Assembly: GCF_032854445.1 (NCBI RefSeq)
Contig: NC_088297.1
Span: forward strand, 23,449,127 to 23,509,126
DNA: 60,000 bases
Direction of reading: 5' to 3'
Source of the DNA: Liolophura sinensis
Taxonomy: Eukaryota; Mollusca; Polyplacophora; Chitonida; Chitonidae
Positions within the stretch are counted from its first letter, which is position 1; each line of letters opens with the position of its first letter. Below, in pieces: positions 39,601-45,127 of the stretch. Below the pieces are notes generated by a model that worked only from the letters and a program-made list of their open reading frames with translations, ran no database searches and was not told where the DNA came from. Position numbers and translations under genes: made by a program.

Positions 39601-42600
39601 ACCTGGGAAAGGGTAAAATAAAATGACATGAAAGTCATTCTGCCAGTCATTTAACAGGTCCTCATTTTGTGTGAAACTCACCACATCTTAATCCCACTGT
39701 GAGTGCGGCCAAAAGGGGCAGGTCGTCCTTCTTCATCCACACCGTTTTCAAGTCAGCACCTTCCTTCAGTAGAACCACCGCAAGTTTCTCTCCCCAGCTG
39801 TTCAATGCTTGTTCGCTCAGCGAGTTGAGAAGCGCACCCACATTGATACCATCTGCTTTGCAGCCCTTCGCTACGCCATTCAAAGTGCTATAGGATACAG
39901 CTGACAGCCCCATCAGCATACGTACGGATTCCCATTTGTTGTGGAGTGACAGTCTTTTAAGAACTTTCTTCCACTCACCAGCAGAGGCTTGGATTCTCTC
40001 CACCATGTTATTATCTGAAACAGAGAACAAAATGGTCAGACAGGATTTACTTATTTGATCAGTGTTTTAAGCTGTACTCAAGGCTAGTTCACTGACACGA
40101 AATTATCGTGGGAAGAAACCGGGGAAAGCCAGGGGAAAACCTTCAGCCATCCGCAAGTTGCTGCAAGACCTTCCCAAGTAAGTCAGCATGTGGTGAATAT
40201 GAATTCACAGCGACTGTATTGGTTAGAGGCTCCTCGGTCATTGCGCATTGCTGGCACGCTAATGACCTTAGCCATGGAGGCCCCAGTCAGACAGTACTCG
40301 GCGTGGATTTATCCAGGGGTATGTCTCAGTGTCCTTGAAACACCTCATTTTGACAAAATTAACACACGAGAGATTGGGAAAATAGAAGAACATTGGAAAT
40401 GGATGGCCTGATTTCAAATTCTGGTTAAATCTATGGGATTTGGGGAAAACTCACACCGTTATCAGGTGAGTCAAAAGTGTATTCAAAATTAAAAAGGACT
40501 TCATTAAAATTTTGTGAAAATTTTTAGCATGTTTTTGTGACGTCGTTGATGGTGAGATGAATGAACCAGGGCTGCTTTGGCATCACAACATTCCCAAACA
40601 GAATAGGAAGTGGCCATGATGTTTTGAGCAAATTATGCCTGCAATCTGATTTTATTCCAGATTTGTTCAGTTTGCTTGAGGCCTAACACAAGCTACGAAC
40701 TGCACATAAAATAACGGAAAGATGGAACACAGTCAACAATATGAAGTCTTCAGTTTCAGAGCAAAAGCCTTTGCAGTTGACCTTTAAAGTAGGATTCTAA
40801 TTCTGACAGCCATAATGACAGGTCCAAATTGGCCAATCAGCAAACCCGATGTTAAAATCTAGTGAAATGACTACCTCGCTCTCCTCAAATCAGTTCACCC
40901 TCTGCTTCTTGTGGCTGACCGTTGTCAGTTCTGGAGGTTATCTAATTCGCCTTTCACCTTGGTTGCCAGCTGTGTGTTCTTCACCAGACAGTCTTCTCTC
41001 CTCCACTTTGTGGGTGACCTTTGCCAGTTCTGGAGGTCGTCTACATGCACCTTTCACGTTAGTTGCCAGCTCTGTGACCTCCACCAGACAGTCCACTATA
41101 TGCCTTTTTGTGGGTGACCTTTGTCAGTTCTGGGGGTCGTCTACACTCACTTTTCAGCTGTTACTGACTGTGTTATCTCCACCAGACACCTCACCTTCTG
41201 GCCCTTTGTGTGTGACCTTTGTTAGTTCTGAAGGTCACCTACACTCACCTTTCACCTTAGTTGCTAGCTCTGTGACCTCCACCAGACAGTCCACTCTATG
41301 CCCCTTTGTGGGTGACCTTTGTCAGTTCTGGAGGTCACCTACACTCACCTTTCACCTTAGTTGCTAGCTGTGTGATCTCCACCAGATAGTCCACTCTATG
41401 CCCCTTTGTGTGTGACCTTTGTCAGTTCTGGAGGTCACCTACACTCACCTTTCACCTTAGTTGCTAGCTGTGCGATCTCCACCAGACAGTCCACCCTCTG
41501 CCCCTGGGTCACTCCATGCAACATACTGCTGGAACAATAGCAGGTCAGTGCTTGGTCCAGTGCACCTAGCAAAGCAAGGGTCTTTGCAAACAGCCAGTTG
41601 GCCTAAAAAACAAACACAGAGAAAGCCCCAATACATATGTTCAACACTAACCAGAACTGTTCTGATAACGGTCAAACTACAGGTGGATGAAATATTTATG
41701 CATTTATTTGATTGGTATTTTACAGCATACTGATAATGTCACTGAGAGGACAGCAGCCAAAATCATGGTGGGAGGAAACCAGGCAGAGTTGGAGGGCAGA
41801 CCTTCTCGCGTACCATCGGACAGGATGCCAGCATGAAGTAAACTTGAACTCACAACTACCCCATTTGGGGAGAGGCTTCTGTATCATCAACCACTTCTTA
41901 GTGATCATTAGGCCATGGGAGCCCCCCTCTGTGGGTACATGATGAGGATATGTGGCTACATGTATAAAGGTAAAAGAAAAAAAAAATGACATTAAACATG
42001 TTGATTTCTTATCTCTCCAAGAATTTATTTGAATGAACTTTTACACAGTTGGCAACAACACTTAGCATGTACAATTGATGGTGGAAACCCAGTGGAAACA
42101 TACAGTACATGGACGTTTCTGCTTTGCATAGAAGTTGTAGCCGTAGACAAGGAAGGACAACTGCCACATGGCAAGAATAAATATACAGTTGAGATTATAT
42201 GACAAAGGTTAAGCTCTTCACAAGAAATAATAGTAACCAATCTGACGAGGAAATTCAGTGACATGAGGTCGCACAAACCAATAACAACCAAGTTTACCTG
42301 GAAATCTTGAGGCCTGTTATATGACAGCTCTGAAGCCTTCTCCAGCGCCAATTGATACAAGCCCATTTTCTGGTAGAGCATCACCTGGGTCAGCAGAACG
42401 TGACATATCTGTTGCTCCACCACCTCGACTGGCAGCTGCTGGTATATACCGTACGCCTTTTGCAGGTGCTGCTTGGCTTCGTCATACCGACCTGCAAGCA
42501 TTGCTGTTTTCCCGGAGTTGACGAAGTCTTGCGCTATTCCAAACACGTTCTGCGCTGATGATTGAAAAAAAAGTATATATCCTCCACCAGTGTCTTATCA

Positions 42601-44101
42601 CATATAACTGTAGTCCCGTTCACACAGTCTGACTTTATGTGTGTTTTATATAAATTTTTTTGGAGGTTTATCATTATGATCAAGGCTATTTCACTTAGGC
42701 ATATGTTTAGCTTAGCAATTTTTAGAATGGTGCTGCAACCTGCCCATGAAATGTGTGCCATGCCCTCTTTCTTTGTCCAGCACAATGTTAATATACAGGC
42801 AGTGGAAACCATGCCCCTTTTTTGAGCATTGTGTCTTCGTACCCTGCAACTTTAGACTTCTGGCCAGAGGTCAGGTTAGACAATGGCGGCTTGGTTTTTC
42901 CTAACATTGGTGAAGAAATCTCAGAGTAAACCACTTAAATTTTGTGAGTTACTGCCAACCCCTTCCAGGTGTGACATAACTTCCAACCTCTCCCAGGTGT
43001 GGCATAACTGGCAACCTCTCCCAGGTGTGACATAACTGCCAGCCTCTCCCGATTGTGACATAACTGTCAGCCTCTCCAAGGTGTGACATAACTGCCAGCC
43101 TCTCCCAGGTGTGAGATAACTGCCAACCTCTCCCAGGTGTGACTGCCAACCTCTTCCAGGTGTGACTGCCAAGGTTTGCCATCAACCTGTGGATGGTTGT
43201 TGGCGTCCCCATGGCTCTACCTAGTTTCCTCCAACCATAATACTGTCCTCTGCCGTAAAAGTGTGAAGTATTCTCGAGCACAGCTCAAAACATGAAGCAA
43301 ATAAGTAAACAGACAAATCATACTGATGAACAGCAACTGGTATCCAGTGAACTTTAAGAAAGATGACATAAGGGCGCAGACACTACCACTTATTGCCACC
43401 AGGAACATCAAAATGTCTGACTTTTCTTTCTAGATACACTTAACTGCTTTCAATATTTTCTCTCCACAACAGGGATGAATTCACTGCCGCTGTCATTAAC
43501 TCATTCATTCATCAATATGAAAATGATATACTATATGTGTACTGCCATTTGTTTACAACACTTTATTTATTTATTTATTTGACAGGTGTTTTACTCAAAA
43601 ATATTTCACTCAATGGTACTATGACGGCGGCCAGCATAATGATGGGAGGAAACCGGGCAGAGCCAGGGGAAATCCAATGGTCATCCGTAGGTTACTGACA
43701 GACCTTCCCACGTAGGCTTAGAGAGGAAGCCTACATCAGCTGCACACCAACTCACAGCAACTGCATTGGCGAGGGGCTCCTGGGTTGTTGTTCCGTGTTG
43801 ATATGGTAAGCCTTCATGGTTAAGGTGGTCCCTCCCACCATAATGCTGACCGCCATCAAATAAGTTAAATATTCTTGAGCACAGAGTAAAACACCAATAA
43901 ATAAACAAATTTGCCAAAGTGGCTTTTTCTAAAATATCAGGTGCCTATTTCCAGGATTTTTATGTCTTGAAACATACCAAACCCCATGGATCCAGTCATC
44001 ATGTGTTGAAAGGCTAACACATCTTCCAAGCTGGGCTGTCTGTAAGGGGGCTCAAACGGGTTGGCCCAGGGAGGCCCTCTAGGGGGGCCACCAGATGCCA
44101 T
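9471..44101 (-). CDS. TRANK1: TRANK1-like gene, full span, 21 coding exons
   Basis: The joined exons give 10,014 nt (3,337 residues), somewhat longer than the vertebrate protein of about 2,900. All 20 introns are GT-AG and every phase agrees. Order: Pro-rich start (1-42); three TPR+ankyrin modules (42-390, 390-725, 725-1050); lysine-rich and acidic linkers; Walker A GRSGTGKTT (about 1431); DETQD (1778), FFTGDTAQG, NYRSH (1854), EAKGLEFD (1953) and TALTRAR (2039), which are SF1 helicase motifs I, II, III, IV, V and VI; helical repeats (2083-2540); a CCCH finger (2573-2592); GICGVQF with later histidines (about 3132); and a basic tail. The helicase motifs look intact, so ATPase activity is possible. 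The biological role is poorly known; in people the locus is associated with bipolar disorder. In-frame stop TGA lies 27 nt before the ATG. Confidence 0.92.
10047..12940 (-). CDS. TRANK1: TRANK1-like exon 20 (large C-terminal exon, zinc fingers)
   Basis: A 2,894-nt exon, residues 2323-3287, acceptor TTGCAG at 12941, donor GTATATG after 10047. The start continues the helical repeats (LYSRAASILFEEGQYDEA). A C-x8-C-x5-C-x3-H finger lies at residues 2573-2592 (about 12132-12191): CPKFLSGEGC then CHYLH. Mostly helical sequence follows, with a Glu-rich stretch after MSPEEMEKQ, then CGICGVQF near 10500 and MHIGSEDHLAK further on, which may form a C2H2-type unit with a long insert. The large last-but-one exon and both metal-binding elements match the vertebrate gene as I remember it. 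Long plus-strand frames here are shadows. Confidence 0.92.
13141..13366 (-). CDS. TRANK1: TRANK1-like exon 19
   Basis: Residues 2248-2323. Acceptor GTTTGCAG, donor CTGG/GTATGTGG, phases 0 to 1. Helical-repeat sequence (LTYKAAEFHRKKGDEQRML) of the region after the helicase domain. Confidence 0.88.
13500..13760 (-). mobile_element. SINE family A copy, rearranged
   Basis: Starts with the ATTT tail, gattggtgttttacgacgtac, cggcggccacattatggtgg and gagcccgggggaaaccc, then departs from the family and lacks the usual head. It lies in TRANK1 intron 18, next to a second copy. Confidence 0.75.
13772..14025 (-). mobile_element. SINE family A, near full length, with target-site duplication
   Basis: The best copy in the window. 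On the minus strand a tRNA-like head has an A-box region (CTCGGTTAGAGCGTTAGCG) and a B-box-type GAGTTCAAGTCC, followed by a conserved body and an AAAT-repeat tail. It is flanked by an 11-bp direct repeat gaagaacaaag at 13761-13771 and 14026-14036, the mark of LINE-driven insertion. Confidence 0.9.
14161..14332. mobile_element. MITE-like element with 29-bp perfect inverted repeats
   Basis: ccttgtgacatttgttagat... at 14161-14189 is the exact reverse complement of 14304-14332. The similarity continues outwards less perfectly (tcgtgtac on both sides), so the real ends may lie about 25 bp further out. The interior is about 114 bp and non-coding. It lies in TRANK1 intron 18. Confidence 0.75.
14505..14600 (-). 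mobile_element. SINE family A head fragment
   Basis: Only the tRNA-like end is present: gagctggacttgaactcaca, gaggctcctgggtcattgcg and ggccagggaggcccc. It directly adjoins a family D fragment. Confidence 0.75.
14612..14690. repeat. Dispersed repeat, family D, head fragment
   Basis: Matches the head of the copy at 132-500: agagaataaaaccagagcag then gatgacagggttatatagtt. It lies in TRANK1 intron 18, about 45 bp from the donor of exon 18. Confidence 0.55.
14735..14899 (-). CDS. TRANK1: TRANK1-like exon 18
   Basis: Residues 2193-2247, phases 0 to 0, donor GTGAGTC. TPR-like helical pairs (MCNLNYEASRCYEQQGLY, RQAISTLCEMNSYDMAIDVL). Confidence 0.9.
15214..15542 (-). CDS. TRANK1: TRANK1-like exon 17
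   Basis: Residues 2083-2192, acceptor TTTGCAG, donor GAG/GTGAGG, phases 1 to 0. It includes MKHRLYEVAAKCYRKAN and AARCLKNAKERELAARLYDK, the helical-hairpin repeats that follow the helicase domain in TRANK1. Confidence 0.92.
15919..16137 (-). CDS. TRANK1: TRANK1-like exon 16 (helicase motif VI)
   Basis: Residues 2010-2083, phases 1 to 1, donor GAAG/GTACAA. LKHLYTALTRARVNVWIFDE holds SF1 motif VI (TALTRAR with the arginine finger). Confidence 0.93.
17135..17370. repeat. Dispersed repeat, copy of 7640-7850
   Basis: Words cctggggctagggg, atgaacagctgcaattaaag and gatcgcttctctcttg follow the order seen at 7640-7850. It lies in TRANK1 intron 15. Class unknown. Confidence 0.4.
17668..17779 (-). CDS. 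TRANK1: TRANK1-like exon 15
   Basis: Residues 1973-2010, acceptor TTTTTTCAG, donor ACACAG/GTAGGG, phases 0 to 1. Begins AKKEWRVVTEFL, then a Ser/Thr-rich loop between helicase motifs V and VI. The donor was chosen by phase, since it joins exon 16 in frame. Confidence 0.85.
17926..18180. repeat. Dispersed repeat, family D, copy 3
   Basis: Same head (acatacagcatagagagtaa) and body (tttacctcagttagggttct) as 132-500, ending near cactggtctagaattactc versus attgtctagagttacact in copy 1. It lies in TRANK1 intron 14. A short head echo follows at about 18285-18330. Confidence 0.65.
18369..19849 (-). CDS. TRANK1: TRANK1-like exon 14 (helicase motifs II-V)
   Basis: Residues 1479-1972, acceptor GTGTTTCAG, donor CCCAG/GTAAGG, phases 1 to 0. 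Starts with an acidic run of about 40 residues (SSEEEESDDEDLEEEEDD). VYVDETQDFTQAE is Walker B/motif II with the catalytic Glu, FFTGDTAQGI motif III, YQLTHNYRSHAGI the Tyr-Arg motif IV, and LTIFEAKGLEFDDILLYNFF motif V. No key residue is missing. Confidence 0.95.
20362..21945 (-). CDS. TRANK1: TRANK1-like exon 13 (last ankyrin unit, linker, Walker A)
   Basis: Residues 951-1479, acceptor TTTCCAG, donor ACAG/GTAAGTGG, phases 1 to 1. Begins with ankyrin-like FDLLERLLEMYDQ and GSSLYHMAAKCRYSC. A low-complexity Ser/Pro/Lys and then acidic linker follows, then helices, and near the end APVLLLGRSGTGKTTCCLYR, the Walker A loop (GxxGxGKTT). Confidence 0.95.
22228..22318 (-). mobile_element. SINE family A, degraded tail fragment
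   Basis: Words ttttttacgcctcaagaaca, tttcacttataaggcgacc and aggaaacctggcagagc recall family A. The head is absent. It lies in the 410-bp TRANK1 intron 12. Confidence 0.55.
22356..22563 (-). CDS. TRANK1: TRANK1-like exon 12 (ankyrin repeats)
   Basis: Residues 882-951, acceptor GGTTTCAG, donor AAAG/GTATGTG, phases 0 to 1. VIRILLDNGAFLP and IIPVLLQHGAQPK then HGDTPLHAALKVALE are clear ankyrin signatures. Confidence 0.93.
22763..23050. repeat. 65-bp tandem repeat, about 4 copies
   Basis: Unit starting accagtggcatcaagtactg, with exact 65-bp spacing between copies (for example 22828 and 22893). It lies in TRANK1 intron 11, 200 bp upstream (sense) of the exon 12 acceptor. Confidence 0.9.
23050..27410. 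other. TRANK1 intron 11, unique part
   Basis: Apart from the frame at 24646-25035, I see no supported gene. A small perfect hairpin (cttccg, T-rich loop, cggaag) lies near 26224-26242. Poly-T and AT-rich stretches occur at about 24619-24631 and 25750-25800. Confidence 0.4.
24646..25035 (-). CDS. Possible nested intronless gene, unrecognised 129-residue protein
   Basis: A true ATG-to-stop frame inside TRANK1 intron 11, on the same strand. The in-frame TAA codon 12 nt upstream sets the start. TATAAATA on the minus strand at 25089-25096 lies 54-61 bp before the ATG, and a CCATTTTG motif lies between. The sequence is not low-complexity and not repeat-derived (for example WQFQLLSLAERQHNP, LKMEDVMDSPIYASF, YVYGEENGQNYAVG). 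I do not recognise the family. TRANK1 phases close without it, so it is not a missed TRANK1 exon, though it could be a retained retrocopy or chance. Confidence 0.4.
   Translation of the reverse strand: MKSVLGGELPSELPKCSSHISGRTLLPFKLVNSTVRFPLDDWETGMLDIGSKFTRTSWQFQLLSLAERQHNPSINYRVLKMEDVMDSPIYASFAIFRRYVYGEENGQNYAVGTTRKKKMCSFQPVVSCF
27412..29892. repeat. 67-bp minisatellite, about 36 copies
   Basis: Very uniform unit agtaaaagtaggaaaattct...gccaatgacc, 67 bp, differing at a few positions (gggac/ggaac, cacaaag/cagaaag/cagtaag). It occupies the middle of TRANK1 intron 11. In the sense strand each unit holds a pyrimidine tract ending in CAG. Since 67 is not a multiple of three, it makes staggered 64-codon frames that are artefacts. 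One SINE fragment interrupts it at 29224-29295. Confidence 0.97.
29224..29295 (-). mobile_element. SINE family B tail fragment inserted in the 67-bp array
   Basis: 72 bp beginning tgagtgagtgagtgcttggg and ending cgacgaaggaatcat. It is flanked by the direct repeat agtaaaaatagg at 29212-29223 and 29296-29307. Only the tail-proximal part of family B is present, as expected for an insertion truncated at the head. Confidence 0.93.
30197..30410 (-). mobile_element. SINE family A, near full length
   Basis: Tail tttatttatttcattggtg, body cagcattatggtcggc, tRNA-like head gagctggacttgaactcata and cttggccatggaggccccc. It lies in TRANK1 intron 11. Confidence 0.85.
30607..30818 (-). CDS. TRANK1: TRANK1-like exon 11
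   Basis: Residues 811-881, acceptor CCCCTCAG, donor GAG/GTACAT, phases 1 to 0. LIKQLAIRNRWLVVERLVSK matches the start of exons 4 and 8 (LKRLSLHNKWESVRMLM; IKRLAKQADWWVLSLLI), so it opens the third ankyrin module. Confidence 0.9.
31370..31527 (-). mobile_element. SINE family A, internally deleted
   Basis: Body cggaggccagcatcatggtg, ccatccgcaggttgctggc and acggccggagaggaagccag, then gctggac joined directly to the head end agcactctaaccaacggagc. The B-box part is missing. It lies in TRANK1 intron 10. Confidence 0.8.
31977..32234 (-). CDS. TRANK1: TRANK1-like exon 10 (third TPR unit)
   Basis: Residues 725-811, phases 1 to 1, donor CCAG/GTATGTG. After a Lys/Pro-rich start comes CDRCVSHLTACRSLHQKGD and AIESACKVVCEKWHSSDRHK. 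It takes the place of the two TPR exons of the earlier modules in one exon. Confidence 0.88.
32867..33139 (-). CDS. TRANK1: TRANK1-like exon 9 (ankyrin)
   Basis: Residues 634-725, acceptor CTTGCAG, donor AATG/GTGAGG, phases 1 to 1. KENLLHALAKSPKKN, AADLLIRLGVDRHQRDEQG and KTPTDYL are ankyrin-type. Confidence 0.93.
33271..33965. mobile_element. Foldback element(s) in TRANK1 intron 8
   Basis: 33385-33422 (cgacatctttgtgaaactgg) is inverted relative to 33905-33945 (gagcccagtttcacaaagat), about 40 bp with few mismatches, enclosing roughly 480 bp of AT-rich non-coding DNA. A third related end (gggcctggtgtcacaaac) lies at 33271. This is consistent with a MITE, possibly nested. Confidence 0.6.
34632..34964 (-). 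CDS. TRANK1: TRANK1-like exon 8 (second ankyrin module)
   Basis: 333 nt, residues 523-634, acceptor TTCTCCCAG, donor ATGG/GTAAGT, phases 1 to 1. Helical start (IKRLAKQADWWVLSLLIVGG) and ankyrin end (LMFMGASPDTM, GDTTYHAALRLALHMG). Same length and phases as exon 4. Confidence 0.93.
35010..35140. mobile_element. Degraded SINE-like fragment
   Basis: gccatcagttttatggctgg, aggaaaccagtgtgatcggc and ggcaagttactgacaaactt recall the SINE body words seen elsewhere. A related trace lies at about 35935-36070. Too diverged to place in a family. Confidence 0.4.
35430..35655 (-). repeat. 52-bp tandem repeat carrying the exon 7 splice donor, 4 copies
   Basis: Units of 50-52 bp. The word ctcacccttgatc or a variant starts at 35447, 35499, 35549 and 35601. 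The last is the real exon 7 end (ATCAAG G/GTGAGTC on the minus strand). Each unit holds about 30 bp of exon-type sequence (GTTGAGGCTGTGACTGTGAT) followed by a donor. Confidence 0.9.
35606..35756 (-). CDS. TRANK1: TRANK1-like exon 7 (TPR)
   Basis: Residues 473-523, acceptor ACTTTTAG, donor AAGG/GTGAGTC, phases 0 to 1. GYWRKGRVLKSQGRYKDAFL is a clear TPR helix pair, followed by LCLVEAVTVMSLIKG, the counterpart of exon 3 LVEIAQLATKVK. Confidence 0.93.
35858..35892. repeat. ACAAC microsatellite
   Basis: A short run of 5-bp acaac units (cacaacacaacacaacacaa), slightly impure, in TRANK1 intron 6. Confidence 0.8.
36220..36467 (-). CDS. TRANK1: TRANK1-like exon 6 (TPR)
   Basis: Residues 390-472, acceptor TAATTTAG, donor CCCAAG/GTACTATG, phases 1 to 0. 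LREIGKTCMKNRAYANALSK and AILYSNRSAVYTKLGNLKAA are textbook TPR motifs. Confidence 0.95.
36508..37915. repeat. 47-bp minisatellite, about 30 copies
   Basis: Unit ggccacagacatatttagtc plus aggaagaggcgtggaaacag and actaaac, 47 bp, moderately variable. It fills the acceptor-side half of TRANK1 intron 5 and its last unit ends about 40 bp before the exon 6 acceptor. Sense-strand units contain CTTCCTGACTAAATATG. Confidence 0.95.
38337..38636 (-). CDS. TRANK1: TRANK1-like exon 5 (ankyrin)
   Basis: Residues 290-390, acceptor TTGTCACAG, donor CCTG/GTATGTTG, phases 1 to 1. FQLLKYLLERLHADFEAKNG, GDSAYHIVVKSGKANT and AVRLLLNNGCRCDIRDKAGK are ankyrin repeats. Confidence 0.94.
39682..40014 (-). CDS. TRANK1: TRANK1-like exon 4 (first ankyrin module)
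   Basis: 333 nt, residues 179-290, acceptor GTTTCAG, donor TGTG/GTGAGTTT, phases 1 to 1. WKKVLKRLSLHNKWESVRML, then AVVLLKEGADLKTVWMKKDD and LPLLAALTVGLRCG. Its phase 1 entry shows that the exon 3 donor used is AAAG/GTGAGTG. Confidence 0.93.
40045..40287 (-). mobile_element. SINE family A, near full length
   Basis: Tail tttacttatttgatcagtg, body, head gaattcacagcgactgtatt, gctcctcggtcattgcgcat and agccatggaggcccc. The head (minus strand TTAGCGTGCCAG...GCGCAATGACC) is the closest local relative of the 55-bp satellite unit. It lies in TRANK1 intron 3. Confidence 0.87.
40905..41505 (-). repeat. 100-bp tandem repeat carrying the exon 3 end and its donor, 6 copies
   Basis: The word ctttcac recurs at 40951, 41051, 41151 (variant), 41249, 41349 and 41449, with 98-100 bp spacing. 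The copy at 41449 is the functional exon end. Each unit holds about 58 bp of exon-type sequence (minus: CTGGTGGAGATCACACAGCT, AGCAACTAAGGTGAAAG) plus GTGAGTGTAGG and about 40 bp of intron. Divergence increases away from the exon. Confidence 0.95.
41449..41602 (-). CDS. TRANK1: TRANK1-like exon 3 (TPR)
   Basis: Residues 128-179, acceptor GTTTTTTAG, donor AAAG/GTGAGTG, phases 0 to 1. ANWLFAKTLALLGALDQALT, then QRVDCLVEIAQLATKVK. The 3' third of the exon is part of a six-copy tandem repeat that extends into the intron. Confidence 0.92.
41700..41927 (-). mobile_element. SINE family A, near full length
   Basis: Tail catttatttgattggtattt, body aaaatcatggtgggaggaaa, head aacttgaactcacaactacc and ggccatgggagcccccc. 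It lies in TRANK1 intron 2. Confidence 0.85.
42298..42554 (-). CDS. TRANK1: TRANK1-like exon 2 (TPR)
   Basis: Residues 42-127, acceptor ATCATCAG, donor TTCCAG/GTAAAC, phases 1 to 0. DFVNSGKTAMLAGRYDEAKQ and MLYQKMGLYQLALEKASELS are TPR motifs. A second AG five bases on was rejected because it breaks the frame with exon 1. Confidence 0.93.
42950..43170. repeat. 28-bp minisatellite, about 8 copies
   Basis: Unit gtgacataactgccaacctc plus tcccag, slightly variable in length, in TRANK1 intron 1, next to a SINE. Confidence 0.9.
43170..43312 (+). mobile_element. SINE family A fragment, plus orientation
   Basis: Reverse complement of the usual body: caacctgtggatggttgttg, tttcctccaaccataatac, gtattctcgagcacagctc and tail aataagtaaac. 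One of the few copies facing the other way. Confidence 0.75.
43562..43912. mobile_element. Two SINE family A copies, tail-out inverted pair
   Basis: 43562-43790 has tail, body and partial head on the minus strand. 43800-43912 has the body and tail in plus orientation (ctcccaccataatgctgacc, aaaacaccaataaataaac). Together they form a large imperfect inverted repeat in TRANK1 intron 1. Confidence 0.75.
43978..44101 (-). CDS. TRANK1: TRANK1-like exon 1 (start codon)
   Basis: ATG at 44101. Residues 1-42, Gly/Pro-rich start (MASGGPPRGPPWANPFEPPY), then LEDVLAFQHMMTGSMGF. Donor TTTG/GTATGT, phase 1. An in-frame TGA lies 27 nt upstream in the same exon, so the start is well fixed. The untranslated part reaches an acceptor-like TTTCAG at 44138, implying an earlier non-coding exon. 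Confidence 0.85.
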
Positions 44102-44301
44102 CAGGGTCACAGCCTTATGCTGCCTTCAGTCCGTAATCTGAAACACACACAGGTATTCAGTCCATTTTCGGTGTCATCTAGGACTACAGGTGCACATAAA
44201 AGTAGGCAGGTGGACAGGAAGTTCAAAAATGAAAATGAAACAAAACTTCAGAATTAAAGGAAAAAAAACCCAAAACAAATATGCTAATGTGATCTTTCCG
44301 A

Positions 44302-44595
44302 GGTACATGTAGTTACCTGTATGTAATGTTCGATGTAACTACATCTGCCAGTGTGGTAGACATTATAACATTTCTGTGGTACATGTGGTTACCTGTATGT
44401 AATGTTTCGATGTTACTACATCAGCCAGTGTGGTAGACATTATAACATTTCTGTGGTACATGTAGTTACATGTATGTAATGTTACGTGTAACTACATCAA
44501 CCAGTTACCTGTATGTCACTACATCAACCAGTGTGGTAGATACAACATTTGTGTGGCACATGTAGTTACTGTTGCTACATGTAACTTCCTTGTAC
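44302..44595. repeat. Tandem repeat with hairpins upstream of TRANK1
   Basis: Three to four units of about 77-100 bp: ggtacatgtagttacctgta, tgtaatgttcgatgtaacta, cagtgtggtagacattataa. In units 1 and 3, atgtagttac and gtaactacat are complementary and enclose a loop of about 20 bases. It lies 200-500 bp upstream of the TRANK1 ATG. Confidence 0.8.
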
Positions 44596-45127
44596 AAGGC
44601 GAACCAGAGATTTGCCAACACCAAGGCAGTAGTTACATTGATTTAATGTGTCGTATAGCCCACTGTGAGATAGACTGCTCATTGCGAAGAGATCTATTAC
44701 AGTTTTGTTGGCAGGCGTATTTGTCCAGGTATACAATACTAACTACGTGACAGGTATATAAGTGAATGGCCTAACATGATTGGCTTTACATCACAGTGGC
44801 CATATGGCGATAAGAAGTAGGTCAACTACGTGCAACACAAATGTACCCAGTGCCCATACACAATGCTTACAACATACACGTGTGACGGTATTAATGTACA
44901 TACTGAAGTTCCTCAGTCTTCAATAACAGTCAACCTGTGCAATCATGTACTCTCTGTTCCTAATATAATATTCAACTTCCTTGTATGTATATGGCTCGTT
45001 TTAAGAAGCAGTTGCAGGTTGCACCATGCACCTGGTGTATTAAACCGTTAACGCCCAGACGGCCAGGAGATGCCTAATCATACTGAAATGCACTGGAAAT
45101 ACATGTAGGTTTCTAAGACTTATCACT

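Noticed and set aside
40849-41367. Plus-strand frame of 172 codons
   Set aside because: It is the reverse of the 100-bp repeat that contains the exon 3 end; the periodic sequence explains the openness.
41452-41457. Alternative donor CTAAG/GTGAAAG in TRANK1 exon 3
   Set aside because: It ends in phase 0, but exon 4 needs phase 1, which GTGAGTG at 41448 provides.
42547-42549. Alternative acceptor GCGCAG for TRANK1 exon 2
   Set aside because: It would start the exon in phase 0 and break the frame from exon 1; ATCATCAG at 42555 keeps it.
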